From the NCBI RefSeq assembly GCF_024721995.1, contig NZ_JANQBC010000007.1, positions 186,001 through 250,000 on the forward strand: DNA of 64,000 bases, read 5' to 3'. This document shows, piece by piece, positions 52,175-61,495 of this stretch (positions are counted from its first letter, which is position 1; each line of letters begins with the position of its first letter). Under the pieces are notes generated by a model that saw only the letters and a list, made by a program, of their open reading frames with translations, did not search any database and was not told the origin of the DNA. Both the position numbers and the translations under genes were made by a program. The DNA is from Paenibacillus radicibacter (GTDB lineage Bacteria > Bacillota > Bacilli > Paenibacillales > NBRC-103111).

Positions 52175-52489
52175 ATGAGCTACAGTTTCATTTATGATGA
52201 TCGACTCGGTATTGAGACGCCACAACTTGAGCGAGAATGGGAAGAATATTCCACTGAGGAGAGGTGCGCTATTTTACTGCGTTGGGAACAGATTCGTGGT
52301 ACAATACCTGAACGCATTAAGCAGATTGAACGTGTAATTATTGCCAAACAGCGTCAATTGGATCAGGAAGATAACTTTGAAGTTTCTTGTGAATTGAATT
52401 CATCAATTGCAGATCGCGCAAGCAGGATTAATGATCTTCATCTGTGGTTTCGTGTGAACCAAGAAATTGAAGTTCGTATGCATGGTTGA
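52175..52489 (+). CDS. Hypothetical helical protein (104 aa)
   Basis: A charged, largely helical protein (LEREWEEYSTEERCAILLRW, ERIKQIERVIIAKQRQL, SRINDLHLWFRVNQEIEVR). AAGGAG precedes the ATG. Not recognised; it lies before the terpene synthase gene and the gap of 82 bases leaves co-transcription open. Confidence 0.65.
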   Translation: MSYSFIYDDRLGIETPQLEREWEEYSTEERCAILLRWEQIRGTIPERIKQIERVIIAKQRQLDQEDNFEVSCELNSSIADRASRINDLHLWFRVNQEIEVRMHG

Positions 52490-52571
52490 TAAATTTGGAT
52501 ATGATTGCAAATAATAGGTGTAAATAGATGAGCCTTATATAAACTAGTTGATCGTAAAGTGGGGGACATGC

Positions 52572-53666
52572 TTGAGCGAATATCTAGCAAGCCACAATAG
52601 GGTCCCCAAGGGACCTATCACATTAATGAGTCGTGTGTATCGATTTGTACTTCCGGAGGTTCGAGCAACACTTGCACAGTGGCGTGAGAAGGCGGAATGC
52701 ATTCCAGATCCTGAACTAAGAAAGCAAGCAATTGATAGTATTACACACAAAGAGTTTCACTGTCAGGGTGGCGCTGTATATGCGGCAGCGAATATTTCCA
52801 TGCGCCATGTTCTGATTCCATTAATTGTTGCTCTTCAGACGATAAGTGATTATTTGGACAACCTATGTGATCGCAGTACATCACTGGATCCAGAGGATTT
52901 CCGCTTATTGCATCAGTCTATGCTAGATGCAGTAAATCCAAACGCGACTTTACAAAATTACTACGCGCTGAGAACGGAACAAGATGATGGCGGTTATTTG
53001 CATGATCTTGTGGAGGAATGTCGCCGCTGTATTGGACAACTTCCCTCATATCCGTTAGTTGCTTCTTCTGTAACAAGTTTTGTGAAACTATATACAGACT
53101 TGCAAGTTTATAAACATATCCATCGTGATCTTCGTGAAGATTCTTTGGTCAATTGGTGGAAACAACACCGCGATAACTATCCAGAATTACACTGGAATGA
53201 GTTTGCCGCAGCGACGGGTTCCACACTAGGTATGTTTATGTTGTTTTTAGCGGCGGCTGATACGAATTTACAAGCTTCAGAAGTGGAGCGAATTACGCAA
53301 GCTTATTTCCCATCGGTGAATGGACTTCATATTTTGCTCGATTACTTAATCGATCAACAAGAAGATCAAGTAGGTGGGGATTTGAATTTTTGTACGTATT
53401 ATGACAATATGAATACGACAACATTGCGTATTGCTTACATGGTAGAACAAGCTCGGGGGCAAATTATGCACTTGGAACATCCATTGTTCCATCGGATGAT
53501 TATTGAAGGACTGTTAGCACTTTACTTATCCGACCCGAAAGTTCGAACACAACCGGAAGTTAAGGCTGTATCTAGAAAATTAATGGTTAAAAGCCCACTG
53601 ACTCGATTATTCTTTTTTGTAAATTCATTAGTGATTCGCTTCACTAATCAAAAAAGTACATCATAA
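52572..53666 (+). CDS. ytpB: DUF2600 tetraprenyl-beta-curcumene synthase-like protein
   Basis: A 364-residue terpene cyclase homologous to Bacillus YtpB, which makes tetraprenyl-beta-curcumene, a C35 precursor of sporulenes/baciterpenols. Motifs include HKEFHCQGGAVYAA, QTISDYLDNLCDRS (Asp-rich metal site), and LLDYLIDQQEDQVGGDLNFC. TTG 52572 follows GGGGGA. It lies 32 bases before pfkA. The partner squalene-hopene-type cyclase is not in the window. Confidence 0.88.
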   Translation: MSEYLASHNRVPKGPITLMSRVYRFVLPEVRATLAQWREKAECIPDPELRKQAIDSITHKEFHCQGGAVYAAANISMRHVLIPLIVALQTISDYLDNLCDRSTSLDPEDFRLLHQSMLDAVNPNATLQNYYALRTEQDDGGYLHDLVEECRRCIGQLPSYPLVASSVTSFVKLYTDLQVYKHIHRDLREDSLVNWWKQHRDNYPELHWNEFAAATGSTLGMFMLFLAAADTNLQASEVERITQAYFPSVNGLHILLDYLIDQQEDQVGGDLNFCTYYDNMNTTTLRIAYMVEQARGQIMHLEHPLFHRMIIEGLLALYLSDPKVRTQPEVKAVSRKLMVKSPLTRLFFFVNSLVIRFTNQKSTS

Positions 53667-53698
53667 ACGCATGCAGCAATATGGAGGAGGATCTTACA

Positions 53699-54667
53699 AT
53701 GACAACAATCAAATCAATCGCAGTACTAACAAGTGGTGGAGATTCACAAGGTATGAATGCAGCGGTACGTGCTGTTGTACGTAGTGCATTATTTTCTGGA
53801 CTAAAGGTGTACGGTGTACAACGCGGTTACCAAGGTCTACTTAATGATGACATTCGTGAAATGGATCTACGTAGTGTTGGTGACATCATTCAACGTGGAG
53901 GCACAATCTTGCAATCCGCTCGTTGTAATGAGTTCCGTACAGAAGAAGGTCAAAGACAAGGTGCTGAGAACTTACGCAAGCGCGGTATCGATGGTCTTGT
54001 TGTAATTGGTGGAGATGGTTCTTACCAAGGTGCGAACAAATTGTCTAAGCTTGGTATTCGTACAATGGGTCTTCCAGGTACGATTGATAACGATATTCCT
54101 TTCACTGATGTAACAATCGGTTTTGACACAGCAGTAAGCATCGTAGTGGATGCTGTAAATAAATTGCGTGATACAATGAGCTCCCATGAACGTTCTTCCA
54201 TTGTGGAAGTAATGGGTCGTCACTGTGGAGATATTGCTCTTTATGCAGGTCTTGCAAGTGGTGCGGAAGCAATTCTAGTACCAGAAGTACCATTCGATCT
54301 GGAAGCAATTGGTACACACATGAAGGAAAACTTTGCAAGAGGCAAGCGCCACAGTATCATCGTAATGGCTGAGGGCGTAGGTAAAGCAGAAGAAGTATCC
54401 CAAGTGATCGCGGATACAAGCGGCATGGATCCTCGTGTAACTGTACTTGGTCACATTCAGCGTGGTGGTACGCCAACACACAATGACCGTATTCTTGCAT
54501 CCCGTCTGGGCGATTTTGCAGTTCGCAGCTTGATTGCTGGTGAGTCTGGTAAAGCTTGCGGCGTAATCAACAACGAACTTGTTCTTACAGACATCGATTT
54601 AGTCGTAAATACGAAGAAACCATTCAACATGGATATGTATGAATTGGCACTTCGTTTGTCCCAGTAA
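53699..54667 (+). CDS. pfkA: ATP-dependent 6-phosphofructokinase
   Basis: PfkA phosphorylates fructose-6-phosphate to fructose-1,6-bisphosphate in glycolysis. The 322-residue protein (usual length about 320) shows VLTSGGDSQGMNAA, VVIGGDGSYQGANKL, PGTIDNDIPFTD with the catalytic Asp, VEVMGRHCGDIALYAG and VTVLGHIQRGGTPT. The ATP loop has Gln where Bacillus has Pro (GGDSPG). GGAGGAGG before ATG 53699. A monocistronic arrangement after ytpB, without pyk. Confidence 0.96.
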   Translation: MTTIKSIAVLTSGGDSQGMNAAVRAVVRSALFSGLKVYGVQRGYQGLLNDDIREMDLRSVGDIIQRGGTILQSARCNEFRTEEGQRQGAENLRKRGIDGLVVIGGDGSYQGANKLSKLGIRTMGLPGTIDNDIPFTDVTIGFDTAVSIVVDAVNKLRDTMSSHERSSIVEVMGRHCGDIALYAGLASGAEAILVPEVPFDLEAIGTHMKENFARGKRHSIIVMAEGVGKAEEVSQVIADTSGMDPRVTVLGHIQRGGTPTHNDRILASRLGDFAVRSLIAGESGKACGVINNELVLTDIDLVVNTKKPFNMDMYELALRLSQ

Positions 54668-54693
54668 GTTTATATTTTCTAATGGATCATACA

Positions 54694-54739
54694 AAAAGCG
54701 AAGAGCTGCCGAGTTATATCGGGTGCTCTTCGCTTTTTT
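54694..54739. terminator. Bidirectional terminator
   Basis: AAAAGCGAAGAGC / GCTCTTCGCTTTT, 13 bp, between convergent pfkA and the peroxiredoxin gene. Confidence 0.85.
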
Positions 54740-55186
54740 CTATGCGGAGCCTGCATCTGTTGCAAGGACCGCAAGTATTTCTTCCGTTGGACGAAGTCCT
54801 TTTTCAGCAAAAATAATCTGACCATTCTTGCCAACTACGATGACAACGCGCTGCTGCATGAGGAATAGAAATTTCGTAATACCGTACATCTTGCGAATCG
54901 ACTCATCGCGGTCAGATAGGATTGGAAAGTTGTATTGATGTTTATCCGCAAATCCTTGGTGGGATTCGACAGAAGCGGGATTAATGCCGACAACAACGGC
55001 ATCGAACTTCGCATAGGCAACTTTAGAATCTCTTACCGCACATAACTGCTTGGTGCAGCCAGGTGTGTTATCCATCGGATAAAAGATAAGAACGATTGGT
55101 CTTTTCCCTGCATAATCCGCTAATTGAAAAGTACCGTGTGTACTGTCAGCCATAAATAAAGGAGCATCCGTACCAATTTGAATCAT
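54740..55186 (-). CDS. bcp: Peroxiredoxin, Bcp/PrxQ type
   Basis: A 148-residue thiol peroxidase that reduces peroxides with thioredoxin. Peroxidatic Cys44 (DNTPGCTKQLC) and resolving Cys49 five residues on, as in the alpha-2 PrxQ group. Thr41 and Arg52 complete the active site. GGAGGTAC precedes the ATG. Confidence 0.93.
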   Translation of the reverse strand: MIQIGTDAPLFMADSTHGTFQLADYAGKRPIVLIFYPMDNTPGCTKQLCAVRDSKVAYAKFDAVVVGINPASVESHQGFADKHQYNFPILSDRDESIRKMYGITKFLFLMQQRVVIVVGKNGQIIFAEKGLRPTEEILAVLATDAGSA

Positions 55187-55288
55187 TGCTGTACCTCCCT
55201 ATAAAACTATGGGCAAATCGGATTGTTAATGATAACATCATAGCATGAATGGCTAGGGTTACCAATTAGTTGAAGGAGGATTTACCCC

Positions 55289-55498
55289 ATGTTTATGTAC
55301 AAAATGGAAATCGAGTTAAGCGATCAGCTTGTGTATTTAATAGTCGTAGCGGATTCCGATGAGAAAGCGTTTGACTACGCAGAGTCGAATTTAGCCAAAC
55401 ATTTTATCGCAACACCGGAAGTGAAACAGCTATCGATGATTGAGAAGAAGCGTCTGGATAAGGGTAATGGCTATATCATTGAAACGGGCAAGTTATAA
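55289..55498 (+). CDS. DUF3906-like small protein
   Basis: A 69-residue protein (MFMYKMEIELSDQLVYLIVV, AFDYAESNLAKHF, EKKRLDKGNGYII) resembling DUF3906 of Bacilli. Function unknown. TGAAGGAGG precedes the ATG. The last six bases overlap the convergent phosphoesterase gene. Confidence 0.75.
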   Translation: MFMYKMEIELSDQLVYLIVVADSDEKAFDYAESNLAKHFIATPEVKQLSMIEKKRLDKGNGYIIETGKL

Positions 55499-56356
55499 GG
55501 TTGAACGCAGTGTAATTAAGGTGATTTCAGGACGGCATAGAAACCGAATCGGAAGATGTGTTGTCCCAATCCCTCGATTGACATAGACGTGAAGTGGGGG
55601 AGATTGATCACGCTGTAACATGTAATGCCCCATAATATAGGTATCACCCATTTGGGGGACGAACACAGCCCCAACCAGAGGTATTCTTACTTGTCCACCA
55701 TGACTATGACCGGATAATACAAGGTCAATTGGATATTCGAGCGCTTGATCGGCAACTCCTGATTCATGAGAGAGAAGGATCGTGAACGCTTGCGAGTCCA
55801 TATTATGCAGGGTAGCCTTCATGTTCGGACGTCCTACTAAGGAATCATCGAGCCCTGCAATTGTTAGGAAGTCCCCGCCTGCCCCAGCTCTGATGCGTTC
55901 ATGTTCATTCTGAAGCACACGGAATCCACCCTCAGTCAGTACAGATTTCACAGCGCGCACTTTCGCTTCATAATCATGATTACCCAGACATGCCCATTTG
56001 CCAAGTGGTGCTTGAAGTGTGCGTAGAAGTGCTGAACACTCCTTCGCATTTTCTACAATATGATCGAATAAATCTCCTGTAAAACAGATAAGGTCAGGTT
56101 CCAGCGCGTTTAGTTTTTCGACAACTGGCTTTAATTGATCCAAGTTATAGAAAAATCCTAGGTGTGTATCACTAATATGGGCAACACGTAAGCCATCAAG
56201 TGATGAGGGAAGACGTTTGCAAGGAAGTTCTACTTTCTTCGTTTCATAGTTGAATCGCTCGCCCCATATGGCATAAGATCCTCCAGCGATTGCTGCAGCA
56301 GCAGTTGCGCCAAAACCCCATTTGATAAATTGTCGTCGCGATAGTTTTCGTTTCAT
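55493..56356 (-). CDS. Tat-exported metallophosphoesterase (YkuE-like)
   Basis: A 287-residue calcineurin-like phosphoesterase with a twin-arginine signal (SRRQFIK, residues 6-12, then a hydrophobic stretch). Metal motifs: ISDTHLG, FTGDLFDH, LGNHDYE, LSHESG and LSGHSHGGQV. Bacillus YkuE is a Tat substrate at the wall; its natural substrate is unclear. I use ATG 56356 after GGAGAGG. tatA lies 1.4 kb upstream on the same strand. Confidence 0.92.
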   Translation of the reverse strand: MKRKLSRRQFIKWGFGATAAAAIAGGSYAIWGERFNYETKKVELPCKRLPSSLDGLRVAHISDTHLGFFYNLDQLKPVVEKLNALEPDLICFTGDLFDHIVENAKECSALLRTLQAPLGKWACLGNHDYEAKVRAVKSVLTEGGFRVLQNEHERIRAGAGGDFLTIAGLDDSLVGRPNMKATLHNMDSQAFTILLSHESGVADQALEYPIDLVLSGHSHGGQVRIPLVGAVFVPQMGDTYIMGHYMLQRDQSPPLHVYVNRGIGTTHLPIRFLCRPEITLITLRSTL

Positions 56357-56381
56357 CTGCATGTCCTCTCCCATAGCGAAT

Positions 56382-56423
56382 AAAAAAAGTGCCGCACCCA
56401 AACATGATATGGATAAGCGGCAC
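56382..56423 (-). terminator. Terminator of the putative glycoside hydrolase gene
   Basis: GTGCCGC / GCGGCAC stem with T run, directly before the ribosome-binding site of the phosphoesterase gene. Confidence 0.75.
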
Positions 56424-56444
56424 CGATTAGAAGTCGTATGAAAA

Positions 56445-57638
56445 TTAGTAGTTCACGTCAGGTGTATAGCGATTGTTGGCATTCCAAAGTAAAAATTCAT
56501 TTACTCCATTGTCTTTCAGTGCACGAATCTGCTCTTCCAGCTCACGTTTACCATACGTAATGTGACCAGGAACCCATGTGGCAGTGAAGTCTTGAATCCA
56601 TGGACGAATAACAGGTTTTAAGCCCATACTTTCAATATGAGTAAGTTTCTTCGTCGTATCTTTGGAAGCGCCATTGATGGTCACATAAGGAGCGGCATCT
56701 GGTACTTTAGCGCCAAACCAGCCTGTTGTGTAATGACTCGGATAGATCATAGGACAAATCACATTCACATTCGCTGAGATCTTCTCAAAGTCTTGTCCAA
56801 TCCCTTCAGCAGCAGGGACGGATGCCGCATATCCGAATATATCCACTGAGACACGAACTCCAAGGGGTTCTAATTGTTCTCTTGCATATTTCGTAAAGGC
56901 AGATACAACTTCGATACGTGAACGCTCATCTTTGGTGTATTTCAATGTATTTGCTCGAGTTTCGAAACCTTCAGGGAATCGAACGTAATCGAATTGAATT
57001 TCTTTAAAGCCTGCTTTGGCTGCTTCTTTCGCAACTTCAATATTGTAATCCCATACTTCTTTGGCATACGGATTCACGAAGCTTTCTTTCTTCCCATTTG
57101 CCCATAGGGTACCATCTGGATGAACGAAGGATAATTCCGGCTTTTTCTTGGAAAGAATCGAATCTTTAAATACGACTATTCGGGCAATTGGGTAAATTTG
57201 ATGTTCATTCATTGTGGAGATGATTTTCGGCATGTCCGAAATCAATTTCTGTGTCGTATCCATTGCCTTAAGCTGTTCATTGCCTGTCTCCCAAGTAATA
57301 TAGCCGTTGTCGTCTTTGACATCGATGACCATCGAGTTAAGTGCAGTATCATCAAGGAGTTTGACTAGTGAATCGAATTTCTTAGCCCCACCAGCGCTGT
57401 AAGCGGTCAAGTAGATGCCTTTCACTTCAGGCGCATCTTTCTGTGGATCGACTTTGTTTGTTGGGAATAAATGTGCAAGTGGGTCTTCTTTAGCCTGTGG
57501 ATCTGCCGGCTTTGCAACAGCGACAGCTGTACTCTTCGCTTCGACGGATACTTTAGCAACTTGCTCGAATGTAACGTCAGGGCTTGTTGCAGACAGATTT
57601 CCCCATACCATGATTAAAGATGCGAGTAACATATCCAT
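56445..57638 (-). CDS. Putative glycoside hydrolase (DUF4015)
   Basis: A 397-residue protein: N-terminal hydrophobic segment (about 3-14, probable signal), an Ala/Lys linker, and a TIM-barrel from about 72 with KGIYLTAYSAGG, MVIDVKDDNGYITW, IQFDYVRFPEG, VDIFGYA and CPMIYPSHY. These are the DUF4015 motifs; substrate unknown, possibly surface or exopolysaccharide. GAGAGGA precedes the ATG; a second ATG two codons later is possible. Confidence 0.87.
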   Translation of the reverse strand: MDMLLASLIMVWGNLSATSPDVTFEQVAKVSVEAKSTAVAVAKPADPQAKEDPLAHLFPTNKVDPQKDAPEVKGIYLTAYSAGGAKKFDSLVKLLDDTALNSMVIDVKDDNGYITWETGNEQLKAMDTTQKLISDMPKIISTMNEHQIYPIARIVVFKDSILSKKKPELSFVHPDGTLWANGKKESFVNPYAKEVWDYNIEVAKEAAKAGFKEIQFDYVRFPEGFETRANTLKYTKDERSRIEVVSAFTKYAREQLEPLGVRVSVDIFGYAASVPAAEGIGQDFEKISANVNVICPMIYPSHYTTGWFGAKVPDAAPYVTINGASKDTTKKLTHIESMGLKPVIRPWIQDFTATWVPGHITYGKRELEEQIRALKDNGVNEFLLWNANNRYTPDVNY

Positions 57639-57731
57639 GTGTCAATTTTCCTCTCTTATTTACGTACTCGTTCTATTATAAATCAATAGATTACAATCGC
57701 ACAGAGGGAAACTATTAAAATATTTTGACAC

Positions 57732-57762
57732 AAAAAAACCTGCCGAAGTGTAGGGCAGGCTT
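57732..57762 (-). terminator. Terminator of tatA
   Basis: CCTGCC / GGCAGG stem with T run on the minus strand. Confidence 0.75.
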
Positions 57763-57785
57763 TCATACTTATCGTATGTAACGGT

Positions 57786-58016
57786 TTATTTGTGCTGGGT
57801 TTGGGCTTGTTCATCTGAACGAATGACTTCAGCTGTTGGAATTTCCTTCTTAGATTGCGCATCGCTTGAAGAAGTGGATGTTCCATTTGTTGCATCTTTA
57901 AATTCTCTAAACATTTTACCCATGCCGCGTCCTAGTTCTGGAAGCTTGTTCGGTCCGAATAACAATAGAGCGACAACCGCAATTAATATAATGTGCCAAG
58001 GTGAGAATGCACCCAT
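57786..58016 (-). CDS. tatA: Sec-independent translocase TatA
   Basis: A 76-residue TatA/E protein: membrane helix [15 protein letters not shown], hinge [19 protein letters not shown], then a polar tail. TatA oligomers form the export pore for folded proteins with TatC. GGAGGTG before ATG 58016. tatC is not adjacent; a Tat-signal phosphoesterase is encoded 1.4 kb downstream. Confidence 0.93.
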   Translation of the reverse strand: MGAFSPWHIILIAVVALLLFGPNKLPELGRGMGKMFREFKDATNGTSTSSSDAQSKKEIPTAEVIRSDEQAQTQHK

Positions 58017-58113
58017 AACTAACACCTCCAAATATTTAATATCATAGCATGAAATATAGGGCGTTTATACAGCATCTCTATGATAATTATTACAAAAATA
58101 CAACATTTTGCGC

Positions 58114-58147
58114 AAAAAAGAAAACGCCTTTAGTGGAGCAAGGCGTC
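58114..58147 (-). terminator. Terminator overlapping the 58130 gene end
   Basis: ACGCCTT / AAGGCGT with a nine-base loop and a minus-strand T-rich tail; the hairpin covers the last codons of the small gene. Confidence 0.7.
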
Positions 58148-58318
58148 TTTGCGGTGTTCCGTTATGCTAATTTGAATAATTTCGATGACATCCTCGGGAT
58201 CTAGGCGATCCAATCCGTATCGTAGTACGATATCAGATTCAAGCTCATCCGACTTGAGGAATGAGTAGAGCTCGGGTGTCAAGTTCATCACAATTCTAGA
58301 CAGTTTTACGGTTTCCAT
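58130..58318 (-). CDS. Hypothetical protein (62 aa)
   Basis: METVKLSRIVMNLTPELYSF followed by an acidic helix with RYGLDRLDPEDVIEII. Not recognised; small and soluble. ATG 58318 follows AAGGGTG; an in-frame start three codons upstream is possible. Just upstream of YitT on the opposite transcription order (YitT 3' end 129 bases away). Confidence 0.55.
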   Translation of the reverse strand: METVKLSRIVMNLTPELYSFLKSDELESDIVLRYGLDRLDPEDVIEIIQISITEHRKDALLH

Positions 58319-58446
58319 CTCCCTCACCCTTCCAATCTCATGATTAGAAAATGACTTAGCAGAAATACCTTTAAAACCAGATCGAAATCGAAATGAAATT
58401 CAATGTTATTATATCACAATTAATTGGAAATGACAGGGTGTTTCAA

Positions 58447-59268
58447 TTAGGACAAACGATTGAATTTCCCCCAAATTCCTGCTGTCTCCACAATGTTGAC
58501 GAATGCGTCCTCATCAACGGATTCTACAATCCGTTTAAGCTCGACGAGCTCATACCTTGTTATAACCGTCATGAGGACGTCACTTGGCATACTCGAGTAC
58601 GCACCCTCGGCCTTTAAGATGGTTACTCCACGCGGTGTGCGCAGCATTTTTTCGAGCATTTGTTCTTTCTTTGAAGTGACAATAAAAGCTGTAACTTTCA
58701 CATGTTTAATGTGGAGCATGTCCACAACAACACCCGTAATATAGATGGCTAACATTGAATATAGGGCTAAATCCCAGTTATCTTTAAAGTAACCTAGAGC
58801 TGCGATCACGACTCCATTGAGTACGATAAGAACGCCGCCAAGGGGGAAGTCGTAATGTCTAGTCAGAATTGATCCTACAATATCGAACCCAGCACTAGAA
58901 CCGCCAATGCGCAGCAATAAACCTGTTCCGGTTCCAATGAGCACTCCGCCGAATACAGCGGCAAGGATCGGTGCGTGTACAAAACCATCCGTTGGAATGA
59001 ATGTCATCATCCAAGAAGTTATGGCCACGGACAGTAAGCTGATAATAATAAAACGACGTCCAATCACGACAAAACCCCAGACAATGATTGGTAAATTTAA
59101 TAGGAAGTAAAGGATCGGAATATGCAGATCGCTAAAGTATCCGATAAGCATTGCAATCCCGGAAATACCGCCTGCTAATAGCTGATGAGGGATTAAAAAT
59201 TGATTGAATCCAATTGAGATAAGCAAGTTTGCAACTAGGATAATAAATATATCCATGACCTTTTTCAA
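58447..59268 (-). CDS. YitT family protein (second copy)
   Basis: A 273-residue protein with five to six helices (MDIFIILVANLLISIGFNQF, LAGGISGIAMLIGYFSDLHI, LRIGGSSAGFDIVGSIL) and a DUF2179 cytoplasmic domain (TAFIVTSKKEQMLEKML). TTG 59268 follows GAGGTGAT. Closer to the standard YitT length and motifs than the copy at 42411; the two are paralogues, not tandem duplicates. Confidence 0.88.
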   Translation of the reverse strand: MKKVMDIFIILVANLLISIGFNQFLIPHQLLAGGISGIAMLIGYFSDLHIPILYFLLNLPIIVWGFVVIGRRFIIISLLSVAITSWMMTFIPTDGFVHAPILAAVFGGVLIGTGTGLLLRIGGSSAGFDIVGSILTRHYDFPLGGVLIVLNGVVIAALGYFKDNWDLALYSMLAIYITGVVVDMLHIKHVKVTAFIVTSKKEQMLEKMLRTPRGVTILKAEGAYSSMPSDVLMTVITRYELVELKRIVESVDEDAFVNIVETAGIWGKFNRLS

Positions 59269-59440
59269 AAAATATCACCTCGGCAGATTATATAAAACAA
59301 TCCTGAGTATAATACAAAACAAAAAAACTGCAATATGTCTGGTGTTAAATGAAAAATAAAATAAATATTCCAATTATTGTAGTTTGGCATAAATATAAAT
59401 TGTGTATAAGTGGGGTTGGAAAAAAGTGAAGAGATTATGC
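59269..59440. other. Intergenic region without recognised features
   Basis: About 170 AT-rich bases between divergent yitT and the cshA promoter. I see no gene or clear structured element here. Confidence 0.6.
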
Positions 59441-59692
59441 TATACTACTTTAGAGTGTTCTTAAGAACGGATTTCTTTTACAAAAGGTAGCAAAGACTGT
59501 CGATGCTGTCGATGCATCATAATCATCTTCGAAATGAAGACTAGATAAAGTGGAAGATAGAAGTCGTCCTTAAGGATATGACTAAGAGAAGAGGCCTGTG
59601 GAGTCTGGCCGCCACATTAATGTTTGCGCGAAACGTTGATCCCCGGATGGACTCGTAGGAGCCTGCTTAAATTAAAGGAGACAAAGATTAAA
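59441..59692 (+). promoter_or_regulatory. Promoter and long structured leader of cshA
   Basis: TATGCTATACT gives an extended -10 (TGC TATACT, 59441-59446), with a weak -35. Transcription should start near 59453, in a perfect 12-bp palindrome GTTCTTAAGAAC (59457-59468). The leader of about 240 bases folds into several hairpins (GATGC/GCATC, CTTC/GAAG, TCCTTAAGGA, TGTGG/CCACA, AATGTTT/AAACGTT). Cold-shock helicase mRNAs often have such leaders. Confidence 0.6.
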
Positions 59693-61336
59693 TTGAAGAC
59701 TTTTCAAGAGCTAGGACTAGAACCAAAAATTTTACGTGCGATTACAGAGATGGGTTTTGAAGAAGCAACACCCATTCAAGAAAAAACAATTCCACTCGCA
59801 ATGGAAGGCCGCGACCTAATCGGTCAGGCACAAACAGGTACAGGTAAAACCGCTGCTTTCGGTATTCCGTTGTTGAATAAAATCGAAATGAGCGAAGATC
59901 GGATTATTGCTCTAATTATGTGCCCAACCCGTGAACTTGCGATTCAAGTAGCGGAAGAAATCGGGAAATTGGGTCGTTTCAAGGGAGTTCGTTCCCTTCC
60001 AATCTATGGCGGTCAAGATATCGTTAAACAAATTCGCGCATTGAAAAAGAAACCACAAATCATTATCGGTACACCAGGACGTTTGCTTGACCATATTAAC
60101 CGTAAGACAATCAAGCTTGACGATGTACAAACGGTAGTATTGGATGAAGCAGATGAAATGCTGGATATGGGCTTCATGGAAGATATCCAATCCATCTTGA
60201 AGCTTGTACCAAGCGAGCGTCACACCATGTTGTTCTCGGCTACTATGCCTCCGAACATCCAAAGATTGGCTCAACAATTCCTAACTAACCCTGAACACGT
60301 ATCTGTGATTCCAAAGCAAGTAAGTGCACCACTTATTGCACAAGCTTACATTGAGATTCATGAGAGACAAAAGTTCGACGCGCTTGCTCGCTTGCTTGAT
60401 ATGGAATCTCCAGATCTTGCAATCATCTTCGGTCGTACGAAGCGTCGTGTTGATGAGCTATCTGAAGCCCTTCAAAAGCGTGGATATGCAGCAGAAGGCT
60501 TGCATGGTGACTTGTCCCAAAACCAACGTGACAACGTAATGCGTAAGTTCCGTGATGGCAGCATTGACGTACTTGTTGCAACAGACGTTGCAGCTCGTGG
60601 TCTAGACGTATCTGGCGTTACACACGTTGTGAACTTCGACCTTCCACAAGACCCTGAGAGCTATGTACACCGTATCGGTCGTACAGGACGTGCAGGTAAA
60701 GAAGGTACAGCTTGGACATTCGTAACACCTCGTGAGATCGATCACTTGCATTTCATCGAGAAAATGACGCGTCACAAAATTACGAAGAAACCTTTGCCAA
60801 GCATTGCTGAAGCAATGGAAGGTAAGCAAAAAGTTACAGCTGAGCGCATTCTTGAATTATTGCAAAATGATGCTCAATCCGAATACAAAGGCGTAGCAAT
60901 CCAACTTCTAGAGCAATATGACTCTGTAAACTTGCTTGCTGCTGCTCTTAAATTATTAACAGGCGATAAGAAGGAAGTTAATGTTGAATTGACTCCTGAA
61001 GATCCAATCCGTGCAAAAAGACGTCGTCCAGACGTTCGCTCCAATGGTCGTCGTATGGGCGCTCCTTATGGTGGCGGTGGTGAAAGACGCAATGACCGTT
61101 CCAGTGGTGGTTCCTACAACCGCGGCGGAAACCGTGAAGGTGGAAGCAGCCGTCCTTACTACAACCGTGATGGTGGATCTCGTGATGGTGGATCTCGTGA
61201 TAGCGGCTCCCGTGATGGTAACCGTTCTTCTAACCGTGATCGCGGCAGCTATGGCGGCGGCGAGCGCAGAGAACGCAGCTACTCCGGTGGTGGAGATCGC
61301 AACCGTTCGAAGCGTCAAGAAGAAGTTCAATCCTAA
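59693..61336 (+). CDS. cshA: DEAD-box ATP-dependent RNA helicase CshA
   Basis: A 547-residue helicase of the RNA degradosome and cold-shock response. N-terminal Q motif, AQTGTGKT (46-53), [19 protein letters not shown] (150-153), SAT (181-183), and HRIGRTGR (325-332) are all present; a C-terminal tail of about 100 residues is rich in Gly, Arg, Ser and Asn. AAAGGAG 11 bases before TTG 59693 sets the start; an upstream in-frame start at 59624 would translate part of the leader. Confidence 0.93.
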   Translation: MKTFQELGLEPKILRAITEMGFEEATPIQEKTIPLAMEGRDLIGQAQTGTGKTAAFGIPLLNKIEMSEDRIIALIMCPTRELAIQVAEEIGKLGRFKGVRSLPIYGGQDIVKQIRALKKKPQIIIGTPGRLLDHINRKTIKLDDVQTVVLDEADEMLDMGFMEDIQSILKLVPSERHTMLFSATMPPNIQRLAQQFLTNPEHVSVIPKQVSAPLIAQAYIEIHERQKFDALARLLDMESPDLAIIFGRTKRRVDELSEALQKRGYAAEGLHGDLSQNQRDNVMRKFRDGSIDVLVATDVAARGLDVSGVTHVVNFDLPQDPESYVHRIGRTGRAGKEGTAWTFVTPREIDHLHFIEKMTRHKITKKPLPSIAEAMEGKQKVTAERILELLQNDAQSEYKGVAIQLLEQYDSVNLLAAALKLLTGDKKEVNVELTPEDPIRAKRRRPDVRSNGRRMGAPYGGGGERRNDRSSGGSYNRGGNREGGSSRPYYNRDGGSRDGGSRDSGSRDGNRSSNRDRGSYGGGERRERSYSGGGDRNRSKRQEEVQS

Positions 61337-61349
61337 TCAACACAATGAT

Positions 61350-61380
61350 CGAGGGCACTTTAAGTGTCCTCGTTTTTTTT
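61350..61380 (+). terminator. Terminator of cshA
   Basis: CGAGGGCACTT / AAGTGTCCTCG, 11 bp (one G-T), followed by eight T residues. Confidence 0.88.
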
Positions 61381-61495
61381 GCGCGTTTCGCAATACATTA
61401 ATAATTCCCAAACTCTATCGGAATAAGGCTTTTTACGTTATAATTAATAGACATTCACCTATAAGAATTAAGAGCAAGAAGAGGGGGCCTTTATT

